DNA from: Thermoplasmata archaeon
GTDB lineage: Archaea > Thermoplasmatota > Thermoplasmata > Halarchaeoplasmatales > Halarchaeoplasmataceae
Length of the DNA: 10,186 nucleotides
Reading direction: 5' to 3'
Assembly: GCA_019594195.1 (NCBI GenBank)
Contig: JAFDTP010000062.1
Location: 1 to 10,186, forward strand
Part shown: piece after piece, positions 1-6,058 of the stretch
How the letters are laid out: each line of letters begins with the position of its first letter
Numbering within the stretch: position 1 is the first letter of the stretch
The notes under the pieces: generated by a model
The model's input: the letters and a program-made list of their open reading frames with translations, nothing else
What the model was told of the DNA's origin: nothing
The model's database searches: none
Program-made: the position numbers and the translations under genes

Positions 1-130
1 CGTAAGCTGCTTCTTCATCATAAGTCAAAGGCGCATCTACTCCAGCCAACCATATACCTGCACCTTCGACTGCAACTGCGGTGAGCAAGACAACTGCGCC
101 AACCACGAACAAGTTCTTTTTCCTTATCAT
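1..130 (-). CDS. Partial membrane-anchored exported protein, third copy of a paralogous array
   Basis: This is the N-terminal part of a gene that continues beyond the left edge of the window; 43 codons are visible. It starts at an ATG at 128-130 and opens with MIRKKNLFVV, then a hydrophobic stretch running to GAGIW, then APLTYDEEA. This matches the anchor layout of the next two genes upstream: short charged N-terminus, one membrane helix, GAG(V/I)W, P-x-x-Y, then acidic sequence. An AGAAGG element about 10 bases ahead of the ATG is a plausible weak ribosome binding site. The stop of the preceding gene is 33 bases upstream, so the two are probably co-transcribed. The basic N-terminus followed by a helix and an acidic stretch suggests the body faces the outside. 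The function is unknown, and the C-terminal domain cannot be seen here. Confidence 0.75.
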   Translation of the reverse strand, partial: MIRKKNLFVVGAVVLLTAVAVEGAGIWLAGVDAPLTYDEEAAY

Positions 131-163
131 ATGTTTTAGCCTTCTTTTTTTATCAATACCTCG

Positions 164-703
164 TCAATCAGTTACATCTCTAAAGTTCCAGACCACGGGA
201 TCTTCCGGTGGATGCGGAGCGTCATCAGATAGAGTATAGACTACAGTCAGGAATCTTTCCTCGCCTTCCTCTACTGTAGTTTCATTTGTTATCGAGTCCC
301 ACTCATCCACTTCATCGATCAGACCGGGTTCTACTATTCCCGCGCGTACGGTGAAACCAATCTCCTGGGTACCGAAATCTTCGGGCTTTTCGATTTCCGT
401 TTCTATGGTAGTATCTTGGCTGCCATCGACATTACTAAGATTCACGTAGGTGTAGAACTGATGGGGCGGCTCGTTATAGGAAAAGTCGGCCTCGTGTTCT
501 CTCTCAGTTGTATCTCGAAATCCTACGGTCTGCCATTGGTCCGACTCTTCGATCTGTATCTCATCGCTCATCTCTATAGTTATGGGATTGTGATAGTCAA
601 CTGGTATGCCTGTATTGAAAATCCATACACCTGCACCGTAAACTACACCTACCGTTAGAACTACGGCTACGATCAGCACGGGTAAACGGTCGATTACATC
701 CAT
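164..703 (-). CDS. Membrane-anchored acidic extracytoplasmic protein, second copy of a paralogous array
   Basis: The protein has 179 residues. Residues 7-28 form a single hydrophobic helix ending in GAGVW (23-27), followed by IPVDYHNP. The rest is a soluble, beta-rich domain that is very acidic (40 Asp/Glu against 7 Lys/Arg in the whole protein), which suggests an external, salt-exposed location. The helix is either an uncleaved anchor or a signal peptide. It aligns with the gene just upstream over shared blocks: GAGVW, P-V-x-Y, a HEADFSY segment followed by HQ, a DGSQD segment, an EIGF strand, FLTVVY, and a C-terminal segment VVWNF. Conserved histidines in the HEAD and HQ segments are noticeable, but there is no clear metal-site signature. 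The ATG is supported by AGGCG 9 bases upstream. I recognise no named family; the homology to the neighbours is secure, the function is not. Confidence 0.85.
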   Translation of the reverse strand: MDVIDRLPVLIVAVVLTVGVVYGAGVWIFNTGIPVDYHNPITIEMSDEIQIEESDQWQTVGFRDTTEREHEADFSYNEPPHQFYTYVNLSNVDGSQDTTIETEIEKPEDFGTQEIGFTVRAGIVEPGLIDEVDEWDSITNETTVEEGEERFLTVVYTLSDDAPHPPEDPVVWNFRDVTD

Positions 704-730
704 GATATGTTTCGCCTTTTATTCACCTGA

Positions 731-740
731 AATATATAGA
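731..740 (-). promoter_or_regulatory. Candidate TATA box for the second acidic-protein gene
   Basis: Read on the minus strand this is TCTATATATT, centred about 32 bases ahead of the ATG at 703, inside the 71-base gap between the first two array genes. The spacing fits an archaeal TATA element with transcription starting very close to the start codon. If so, each array gene may have its own promoter rather than being read only through its upstream neighbour. The call rests on composition and spacing only. Confidence 0.45.
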
Positions 741-774
741 GGAAAGTGGGAAAGGTTTTTTCGGTTGGGTGGGT

Positions 775-1413
775 TTAGTCTTCTACTTCTTCTTCAAAGA
801 ACCACTCAATATTGTAATTTGATACATCTACCGGATCGCCTTGTTCTGTATCCTCTCTGTTTGTGTATATTACTGTGAAAGTTTCATCTGCGCCTCCTCC
901 ATCGTGATCTAAATTCTCAAAAGGTATCGTTGCAGATCCACGTTCTACTACTTGAGAGTCTTGGCCCTCTGGAGATGCTCTCCAATCCTCCATGTCCTCA
1001 TGGTCATCATATTCCCAACTGACCTCTACTGGATCCACTTCGCCTTCGAACACTACAATACCTATGTCATCAGCGTCACCATTATCAGGCTCGACAGAAA
1101 GAGACACCGTCACTTCAAGGTCCTGTTTCCCGTCGGCTGGATTCTCTAACCTCACGTGCTGGTGGAATGTTTCATATGTCATATCTAGTTCTTCTACATG
1201 TTCATGTCTATCTCTCAGCCGGAAATCTGCTCCTGTACCACCATATTGTGTTTCAGTATCATCTCTTTCGTTCCACATGTACACTTCGACCGGTTCATCG
1301 TATTCCACTGGCACATCGACAGTCAAGAACCATACACCTGCACCTAGCACCGTACCGCTCACCAGTATCAACGCCATCACATAGACGGGTATTCCTTTCA
1401 ATTTTCTATCCAT
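775..1413 (-). CDS. Membrane-anchored acidic extracytoplasmic protein, first copy of a paralogous array
   Basis: The protein has 212 residues from the ATG at 1411-1413. I chose this start because GAGATGAT lies 4 bases ahead of it, because the next two genes begin at the equivalent point, and because the longer reading frame to 1599 would overlap the divergent gene and add an unlikely Phe/Tyr/Ser-rich leader. Residues 7-30 are a hydrophobic helix ending in GAGVW (24-28), then DVPVEYDEP. The domain beyond is beta-rich and highly acidic (56 Asp/Glu against 12 Lys/Arg). Blocks shared with the next copy include an HVEELDMTY segment followed by HQ, N-x-x-D-G-x-Q-D, DIGIVVFEGEV, FTVIYT, and a C-terminal IEWFF strand. 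It is probably a surface-exposed lipid- or membrane-anchored protein. No known family is recognised. A class III pilin signal was considered, but the KG site near residue 6 is absent from the paralogues. Confidence 0.85.
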   Translation of the reverse strand: MDRKLKGIPVYVMALILVSGTVLGAGVWFLTVDVPVEYDEPVEVYMWNERDDTETQYGGTGADFRLRDRHEHVEELDMTYETFHQHVRLENPADGKQDLEVTVSLSVEPDNGDADDIGIVVFEGEVDPVEVSWEYDDHEDMEDWRASPEGQDSQVVERGSATIPFENLDHDGGGADETFTVIYTNREDTEQGDPVDVSNYNIEWFFEEEVED

Positions 1414-1417
1414 TTTT

Positions 1418-1425
1418 ATCATCTC
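1418..1425 (-). promoter_or_regulatory. Shine-Dalgarno site fixing the start of the first array gene
   Basis: On the minus strand this reads GAGATGAT, a 7-of-8 match to GAGGTGAT, the complement of the archaeal 16S rRNA 3' end. It is separated from the ATG at 1413 by four A residues. It supports that ATG over the in-frame ATG at 1422, which falls within the site itself, and over the distant one at 1599. Confidence 0.6.
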
Positions 1426-1450
1426 TTCAAACCTATTTAGCTGCAGAATA

Positions 1451-1461
1451 GATATAAATAG
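1451..1461 (-). promoter_or_regulatory. TATA box for the acidic-protein array
   Basis: The minus strand reads CTATTTATATC, a close match to the archaeal TATA consensus. Its centre lies about 42 bases ahead of the ATG at 1413. Initiation about 25 bases downstream would leave a short leader that still includes the Shine-Dalgarno site. This is the best promoter for the whole minus-strand array and shares the 133-base divergent gap 1414-1546 with the plus-strand zinc-ribbon gene. Confidence 0.6.
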
Positions 1462-1512
1462 ATTAGGGGTGCTTATCAAATCAAATCTTTGAGATGAGTA
1501 AATGAGGATTGA

Positions 1513-1520
1513 TTTTAAGT
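1513..1520 (+). promoter_or_regulatory. Candidate TATA box for the zinc-ribbon membrane protein
   Basis: TTTTAAGT is centred about 31 bases ahead of the ATG at 1547. No Shine-Dalgarno sequence precedes that ATG (GCGTAG is immediately upstream). The combination fits a leaderless archaeal transcript starting at or near the start codon. The AT-rich AATATAATAT at 1531-1540 is too close to the ATG to serve as the TATA element. Confidence 0.4.
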
Positions 1521-1546
1521 AATAGTAAAAAATATAATATGCGTAG

Positions 1547-2071
1547 ATGAGCGAAGAAAAAGAGGAAAAAGAACCGAGGATCAGAGGTCTCCAGTTCAAT
1601 TATAAAGGATGGAACACCGGAGGCAAGATCATCTTTTACGCAACCGTACTAGCTATCGTATCTATTTTACTACCTTGGATAGAAGGTGACGGTGACACCC
1701 TCGGTTACCAGCAGGGCGCTTCTCTATTCCTAGCACTATACATCTATCCCTTCCTCGCTCTTACTATGGATAAGCCATTCAAGACTCTTTTAGGTCATAT
1801 CAACGGACTGCTAGCTGTGGGAGTCCCCGGCTACTTCTTATACTACATGGCAGAAGAGATGGCCGCCGGTCTTCTCGAAGCTGCAGGGATAGGTATCATT
1901 CTATTCATGATTGCTGGCATAGCTCTACTGATAGGCATCCATAAATACGAGAGATATGACCGCATGGGTCTAGATAAAAAAACCAAAGTTTGTCCAGGAT
2001 GCGATGCAGATATGAGATATCTAGAAGAACTAGACAGGTACTACTGTCCAGAATGCGATGAACTTAGATGA
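1547..2071 (+). CDS. Four-helix membrane protein with C-terminal zinc ribbon
   Basis: The protein has 174 residues. A charged, Glu/Lys-rich N-terminus of about 25 residues precedes hydrophobic segments near residues 26-45, 57-74, 86-101 and 109-131. An even number of helices places both ends on the same side, presumably the cytoplasm. A short basic linker leads to a zinc ribbon: C149-P-G-C152, 14 residues, then C167-P-E-C170, four residues from the C-terminus. Small membrane proteins with one tail zinc ribbon are common in archaea and mostly uncharacterised; the ribbon usually serves structure or protein and nucleic-acid contact. The gene runs divergently from the acidic-protein array and convergently with the ParB-GNAT gene, whose stop lies 4 bases away. 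It therefore appears monocistronic. The coding call is strong; no specific function can be assigned. Confidence 0.85.
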   Translation: MSEEKEEKEPRIRGLQFNYKGWNTGGKIIFYATVLAIVSILLPWIEGDGDTLGYQQGASLFLALYIYPFLALTMDKPFKTLLGHINGLLAVGVPGYFLYYMAEEMAAGLLEAAGIGIILFMIAGIALLIGIHKYERYDRMGLDKKTKVCPGCDADMRYLEELDRYYCPECDELR

Positions 2072-2075
2072 ACCG

Positions 2076-2933
2076 TCAATCCTCCAAGTCCATAACCATG
2101 AACAGACAGGGATCATCGTCCCAAAGTTCCTTAAACTCCTCCAGAGGAACGAAGCCTACAGAGCGATAAAACCCTCTCGTTCTCTCATAATATTCACTTT
2201 CCCGTGAAGGTCCTAGAGTTTTAACGGTCAGGTACTTCTTACCTTCTGATGATATGTGTTTTTCTAGCCTTCCTATCAATCTCTTACCTATACCTCTTCC
2301 CTGTAGTTCTTCCAATACACCGATCAGGTAAAGTTCAGATGTGAATTCATTATGATCTTTTAAAGCGCAGAAACCCACACTTATCTCTCCGATCTTAGCA
2401 GATAAAAAATACTTGTCACGAACATCTCGGATATACTCTTGTATAGCCTTCTCTATCCCAAAATAATCAGGGAGTGATCTTAAAATCAACTCGCAAAGCT
2501 CGCTTTTATCATCAGAATCCTTCACCTCCTCTATCTCCACAAAATGACCTGGTCCCTTTTCATCAAGTCTTTGATGCATCTTTTCACATCTCTTTAACCA
2601 TTCCTTTTCAAAAACATCTTCATCGACTATCCTGTCTCCGAGATCTTCAACATCCATCAGACCTTCATTCTCACACCAATCAACACAGACTAAATACTCA
2701 AGCCAGTCCATATCATCTTCATCTTTACGCACCTTTATCTCTTCCCTACCTTTTTGTAATAGCCTATAGGCTCGATGATGTCCGTCAGTAAAGAAGAGTC
2801 TATCGCCGATCTTTCTTACAGGAAGCGGTTCCATATCACCTTCTAAACCTTCTAATCTCTCGTCACTCAAGTATGATTGACTCGGCTGTATATCCTTTAA
2901 ATATACGGTTCGGTATTCTTTTCGCGACGACAT
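2076..2933 (-). CDS. ParB/sulfiredoxin-like domain fused to GNAT acetyltransferase
   Basis: The protein has 285 residues in two parts. Residues 8-70 look like the ParB N-terminal/sulfiredoxin fold: V-Y-L-K-D-I-Q-P-S opening, PLPVRKIGDRLFFTDGHHRA, with the diagnostic D50-G-H-H-R54 loop equivalent to the nucleotide-binding GxxR region. A Trp/Cys-containing helical stretch follows (about 76-125: DWLEYLVCVDWCENEG, then EKEWLKRCEKM). Residues 140-285 are a GNAT acetyltransferase: acetyl-CoA binding motif QGRGIG (211-216) after YLIGVLEEL, then a C-terminal segment with YYERTRGFYRSVGF and PCLFMVMDL, a signature of one prokaryotic GNAT subfamily. It probably transfers an acetyl group to an unknown substrate; the N-terminal domain may bind a nucleotide or the substrate. 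It is cytoplasmic, with no signal or membrane helix. The flanking gaps suggest a single-gene transcript. The GNAT call is firm, the ParB-like call likely. Confidence 0.85.
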   Translation of the reverse strand: MSSRKEYRTVYLKDIQPSQSYLSDERLEGLEGDMEPLPVRKIGDRLFFTDGHHRAYRLLQKGREEIKVRKDEDDMDWLEYLVCVDWCENEGLMDVEDLGDRIVDEDVFEKEWLKRCEKMHQRLDEKGPGHFVEIEEVKDSDDKSELCELILRSLPDYFGIEKAIQEYIRDVRDKYFLSAKIGEISVGFCALKDHNEFTSELYLIGVLEELQGRGIGKRLIGRLEKHISSEGKKYLTVKTLGPSRESEYYERTRGFYRSVGFVPLEEFKELWDDDPCLFMVMDLED

Positions 2934-2956
2934 CTATCCTATCTAAAATCCTTATA

Positions 2957-2965
2957 CTAATAAAA
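2957..2965 (-). promoter_or_regulatory. Candidate TATA box for the ParB-GNAT gene
   Basis: The minus strand reads TTTTATTAG, centred about 28 bases ahead of the ATG at 2933, in the 52-base gap after the ABC permease gene. The short distance suggests a leaderless or nearly leaderless message; only a weak AGGAT lies 5 bases before the ATG. The same T-rich tract follows the stop of the export operon by about 20 bases and could also help end that transcript. Confidence 0.4.
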
Positions 2966-2985
2966 TTATCTCTGATCATGACCTA

Positions 2986-4071
2986 TCAAGTAGGTATATC
3001 TTGACGATCAAAGAGGGATAACGCACCGACAAATATGATCATCGCTAAAATGAAAAGACCGACAAAATGCCATGTTTTGAATACGCCATCTAGAATCACG
3101 GAGTTGTAATCCCAATACGTCAATATGGTTAAGGTAGTGAGCCATTCTAAGGCATCTACCATATTACCGGCTATATGGAGTGCATACATCACTAAAGCTA
3201 TCATCAGACTCAGGCCCACAGCGATCCTAGCTCTCTGAAACTTCACCGCAAACAATATCGAGAAAGCTATGACCACCAGGAACAGCGGCCACGCGCCCAA
3301 CATCGAAGCGAAAGCCTCCCAAACCCCGAATTCCCTTACCTCTCCAATCGAATATAATGAGCCCATGAGTACTAGAGACGAAACGGTCAACAGCAGTAGA
3401 GTATAGAACGCTAGAGCCGAGAACTTCTCCATCAAAAAGTTCATTCTCGACACGGGATTGGAAAATATCATGTCCAATCTCTTATCCTCATAATCTTTAG
3501 TGACGTTGTTTACTGATACGTAGGCCAGATAAAGACCTACGAGCAGGAACCACCAGCTGTACAATTCTATAGAAAGGAAACCTTCTATCTCCCTGAAATC
3601 TACGTCAGGTCTACCTGCGGTGAACGCTCGAAAGTAAGGGGCTTCCATCAGTTCTTCTATAGGACTTTTTCTCTCCACCGTTGAGGACATGCCTACGAGA
3701 ACTTCTTCTTCTTCATCGAATCCAGCTAATACAGCATAGTATCTTTCTCCATTATCATATTGAAGTTCAGTATGATTCTCTTCTGTTCTAGCGACTTCCC
3801 TAGAAGTTGCCATATGGGATCCAGTATCTTCCAGCACCTTGTAATAACTGGCATTCTCTACTCTATCCCAGTTCAGCCACACTGTTTCGTTCTCAACCTG
3901 GATCCGGACATTATCTTCCCCTTCAAGCTCATCGACATCCTCTTCCATCGCATCGATCGTCACAGGGAAGAGCTGGACCATCCCTGCTACCACTATCAAA
4001 ACTATGATCAAAAATATGGTAAATCCTTTCCAGCGATGCCTCAACTCGAACAGAAAAGTCCTTCCGATCAA
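2986..4071 (-). CDS. ABC-2 type permease with extracellular FN3-like domain (distal copy)
   Basis: The protein has 361 residues and six predicted membrane helices: about 17-35, 170-188, 218-237, 258-277, 281-303 and 333-353. Between helices 1 and 2 a soluble stretch of about 130 residues should face outside. Within it, residues 53-134 have the pattern of a fibronectin type III domain: V-W-L-N-W (64-68), A-S-Y-Y (74-77), YYAVLAGF (111-118) and GMSSTVER (127-134). A short SPIEELM linker precedes the membrane core. The cytoplasmic stretch KRLDMIFSNPVSRMNFLMEKFSAL is typical of the NosY-like ABC-2 family and probably contacts the ATPase. It is clearly paralogous to the permease two genes upstream, suggesting a heterodimer. 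Its ATG overlaps the ATPase stop in ATGA, so the two are translationally coupled. The substrate is unknown; lipid, drug or peptide export is possible. Confidence 0.9.
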   Translation of the reverse strand: MIGRTFLFELRHRWKGFTIFLIIVLIVVAGMVQLFPVTIDAMEEDVDELEGEDNVRIQVENETVWLNWDRVENASYYKVLEDTGSHMATSREVARTEENHTELQYDNGERYYAVLAGFDEEEEVLVGMSSTVERKSPIEELMEAPYFRAFTAGRPDVDFREIEGFLSIELYSWWFLLVGLYLAYVSVNNVTKDYEDKRLDMIFSNPVSRMNFLMEKFSALAFYTLLLLTVSSLVLMGSLYSIGEVREFGVWEAFASMLGAWPLFLVVIAFSILFAVKFQRARIAVGLSLMIALVMYALHIAGNMVDALEWLTTLTILTYWDYNSVILDGVFKTWHFVGLFILAMIIFVGALSLFDRQDIPT

Positions 4072-4988
4072 GTAACATCATCCTCCCTGTAATACGTCAA
4101 AAACAGCTGGTCCAAGTTGAAAGTTTCTAAAGACATGTTGACTATATCGAACTTAGAGATTTCCTTGATAACCTCGTCTAGATTTTCAGTCACGATCATC
4201 GAGACCCTATTACCGTCGACCTCGACTTCCCGAACGCCTTCCATCTCAAAGCTATCGAAGTCCACACCATCTCTGAACTCGACCTCTAACTGCTTACCCA
4301 TCTTCTCCTGCAAAGAGCTTATCTCTTCGACCACCTGTAACTCCCCATTCCTGATTATAGCGACTCTATCACAGACTTCTTCTACCTCAGCGAGGATATG
4401 AGACGACATGAAGATTGTTTTGCCTTTAGCACTCTCCTCTCTCAACAGATCGTAGAATTTGTGCTGCATCAAAGGGTCTAAACCACCTGTCGGCTCGTCT
4501 AAAATAACAAGTTCCTGATCGGCCATGAAGGCCTGAACTATACCGACCTTCTGCCTGTTCCCTTTGGACAGTTCCTTGTATTTCCGATCCAGATCCAGAT
4601 CTAAAAGTTCAGCGAGTTCATACATCTTCGAAGTGTCAGAGATTCCACTCTGAGATAAAAGATACTTCAAGATCGCTTTCGCCTTCATATCTGGATACAT
4701 GCCGAAGTCTCCAGGAAGATAACCCGTCTTCTTCCTTATCTCCACAGAATCCTTATGCGAATCTAGTCCGAATATCTTGACGTCGCCGGCGGTCTTGTTC
4801 AGAAGCCCTAAACACGCCCGTATAGTGGTCGTCTTTCCAGCTCCGTTAGGACCCAAAAAGCCCATGATCTCTCCAGAGTACACATCTAAATCCAAATCTT
4901 TTATACCCACAACATCGCCGTATTTCTTAGTGAGTCCTCTTATCTCGATCACGGGCTCTTCCTTCTCATCAATTTTTTCATCCATCAT
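4068..4988 (-). CDS. ABC-2 type transporter ATP-binding protein
   Basis: The protein has 306 residues and is a cytoplasmic ATPase that should energise the two flanking permeases. The nucleotide-binding domain covers about 13-230: Walker A GPNGAGKT (46-53), signature LSKGNRQK (140-147, the LSxGN variant common in this exporter class), Walker B VILDE (161-165) with the D-loop GGLD, and the switch histidine H197 in MSSHI. The usual Q-loop glutamine after GYLP (89-92) is replaced by glycine/aspartate (GYLPGDFGMY), a form seen in related exporters. Residues 230-306 form the small alpha/beta C-terminal extension often found on ABC-2 ATPases. All catalytic motifs are intact. The gene starts 8 bases after the upstream permease stop and ends in an ATGA overlap with the downstream permease. 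Two adjacent ATGs exist (4988 and 4985); either fits the ribosome binding site. Confidence 0.95.
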   Translation of the reverse strand: MMDEKIDEKEEPVIEIRGLTKKYGDVVGIKDLDLDVYSGEIMGFLGPNGAGKTTTIRACLGLLNKTAGDVKIFGLDSHKDSVEIRKKTGYLPGDFGMYPDMKAKAILKYLLSQSGISDTSKMYELAELLDLDLDRKYKELSKGNRQKVGIVQAFMADQELVILDEPTGGLDPLMQHKFYDLLREESAKGKTIFMSSHILAEVEEVCDRVAIIRNGELQVVEEISSLQEKMGKQLEVEFRDGVDFDSFEMEGVREVEVDGNRVSMIVTENLDEVIKEISKFDIVNMSLETFNLDQLFLTYYREDDVT

Positions 4989-4990
4989 TT

Positions 4991-4998
4991 ATCCCCTC
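4991..4998 (-). promoter_or_regulatory. Ribosome binding site of the ABC ATPase
   Basis: The minus strand reads GAGGGGAT just before the ATPase start, overlapping the stop codon of the upstream permease. The GAGG core is 6 bases from the ATG at 4988 and 9 from the ATG at 4985. The overlap suits continuous translation through the operon. Confidence 0.55.
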
Positions 4999-6058
4999 AG
5001 GCAGGTATATCGCTCCTCTCGAAAACGAACACGGCTAAAACGAACAATATCAAAGCTATCATCGACAATAGACCAATATCTACAAAATTCACCACGCTAT
5101 CAGATAGAACCGAGTTAAAATCCCAGTAAGTCATGAGTGAGTAGGACTTAACCACTTCTAAAGTTTCGGCCATATCAGCAACGAGGTGTACAGCGTAGTT
5201 GACGAATATGAAGAAGAATGTCAATCCTACCGCGATCCGAGAACTTTTGAAGCGAACTGACACTAAAAAACTGAAAGCAATTATCACAAGAAACAAAGGC
5301 AAAGATATTATCATCGATAAAAATATCTGATAAGGTGAAAGACTAGACGATTCACCCACCGAATACACCGATAAGATCATAGCTAAAGCTGTTGTCAAAA
5401 GGAGCATTAGAGTGTAAAAACTCAAAGCTGAGAACTTCTCTAAAAGAAACTGTTTTCTCGAAAGCGAAGTCGAAAGCAAGATGTCCATCCTCTTCTCTTC
5501 GAATTCGCTCGTTATACTGTTTACCGATATATAACCCAGGTAAAGACCGACCAGTAAGACGAACCACATATCGTAAAGCATCGAGACGAAGTCGCCTATG
5601 TCTGTCCAGTCGAACCCCATCAATTCCTCGAAGGGATTTCTTCTCTCAGTGTTCGTGCTCATACCTACGAACTCTTCGGTCGAATCTTCGTAAACACCGA
5701 CTACAGCAAAATACAGCTCCGTCATTTCTCCGTCTTCCTTCCTCATAGGATACTCGTAACTATTATCTTGGATCCCCTCTATCGAATCGATAGGCTGAAC
5801 CATCTGGGAAACTACGTTCACTTTCAAAGTGTAATTGGAGGCGTCATCTAACTCCTTCCAATCTAATCTTATCACTTCCGCATCTTCATCAACTTCTATA
5901 TCGACGTATTCAGACCCCTCTAGATCCTCTTCGAAAGGTTTACTGATCGATGGAAAGATCTGAATGTAGCCCGCCATGAATATGATCACTATGACTAAAA
6001 AGATGGTAAGACCTTTCCATCTGTTTTTCAGTTCAAAAGAAAAAGTCCTACCTTTCAA
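4997..6058 (-). CDS. ABC-2 type permease with extracellular FN3-like domain (proximal copy), TTG start
   Basis: The protein has 353 residues and is a paralogue of the permease two genes downstream. They share the N-terminal G-R-T-F-x-F-E-L, R-W-K-G and T-I-F-L blocks, EKFSAL, Y-W-D-x-N-S-V and the C-terminal D-I-P ending. Six membrane helices are expected: about 17-35, 158-180, 210-232, 247-266, 272-295 and 325-346. The external insert has the FN3-like pattern I-R-L-D-W (63-67), A-S-N-Y (73-76), YFAVVGVY (116-123) and GMSTNTER (132-139), followed by NPFEELM. The cytoplasmic segment EEKRMDILLSTSLSRKQFLLEKF matches the ABC-2 family. The start is TTG at 6056-6058, overlapping the TetR stop in TTGA, with GGAGAGG 7 bases upstream. 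It probably pairs with the other permease around one ATPase. The substrate is unknown. Confidence 0.9.
   Translation of the reverse strand: MKGRTFSFELKNRWKGLTIFLVIVIIFMAGYIQIFPSISKPFEEDLEGSEYVDIEVDEDAEVIRLDWKELDDASNYTLKVNVVSQMVQPIDSIEGIQDNSYEYPMRKEDGEMTELYFAVVGVYEDSTEEFVGMSTNTERRNPFEELMGFDWTDIGDFVSMLYDMWFVLLVGLYLGYISVNSITSEFEEKRMDILLSTSLSRKQFLLEKFSALSFYTLMLLLTTALAMILSVYSVGESSSLSPYQIFLSMIISLPLFLVIIAFSFLVSVRFKSSRIAVGLTFFFIFVNYAVHLVADMAETLEVVKSYSLMTYWDFNSVLSDSVVNFVDIGLLSMIALILFVLAVFVFERSDIPA

Noticed and set aside
992..1384. Plus-strand open frame of 130 codons opposite the first acidic-protein gene.
   Set aside because: It is Ser/Thr-rich, as expected from the complement of an acidic protein gene, has no start signals or domain pattern, and lies wholly within a well-supported gene.
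1391..1413. Possible class III (type IV pilin) signal peptide with a KG cleavage site near residue 6 of the first acidic protein.
   Set aside because: The KG pair is absent at the matching position in both paralogues, and the hydrophobic stretch reads equally well as a simple anchor.
1418..1422. In-frame ATG at 1420-1422 as the start of the first acidic-protein gene.
   Set aside because: This ATG forms part of the GAGATGAT ribosome site of the next ATG and has no good site of its own.
1414..1599. A longer in-frame start for the first acidic-protein gene, adding 62 residues upstream.
   Set aside because: The extension overlaps the divergent plus-strand gene and its promoter, has low-complexity Phe/Tyr/Ser content, and lacks counterparts in the two paralogues. 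The ATG at 1413 has a good ribosome site.
2072..2075. Terminator between the convergent zinc-ribbon and ParB-GNAT genes.
   Set aside because: The gap is four bases with no hairpin or T-rich tract. Any termination signals would lie inside the opposing coding regions and I could not identify them.
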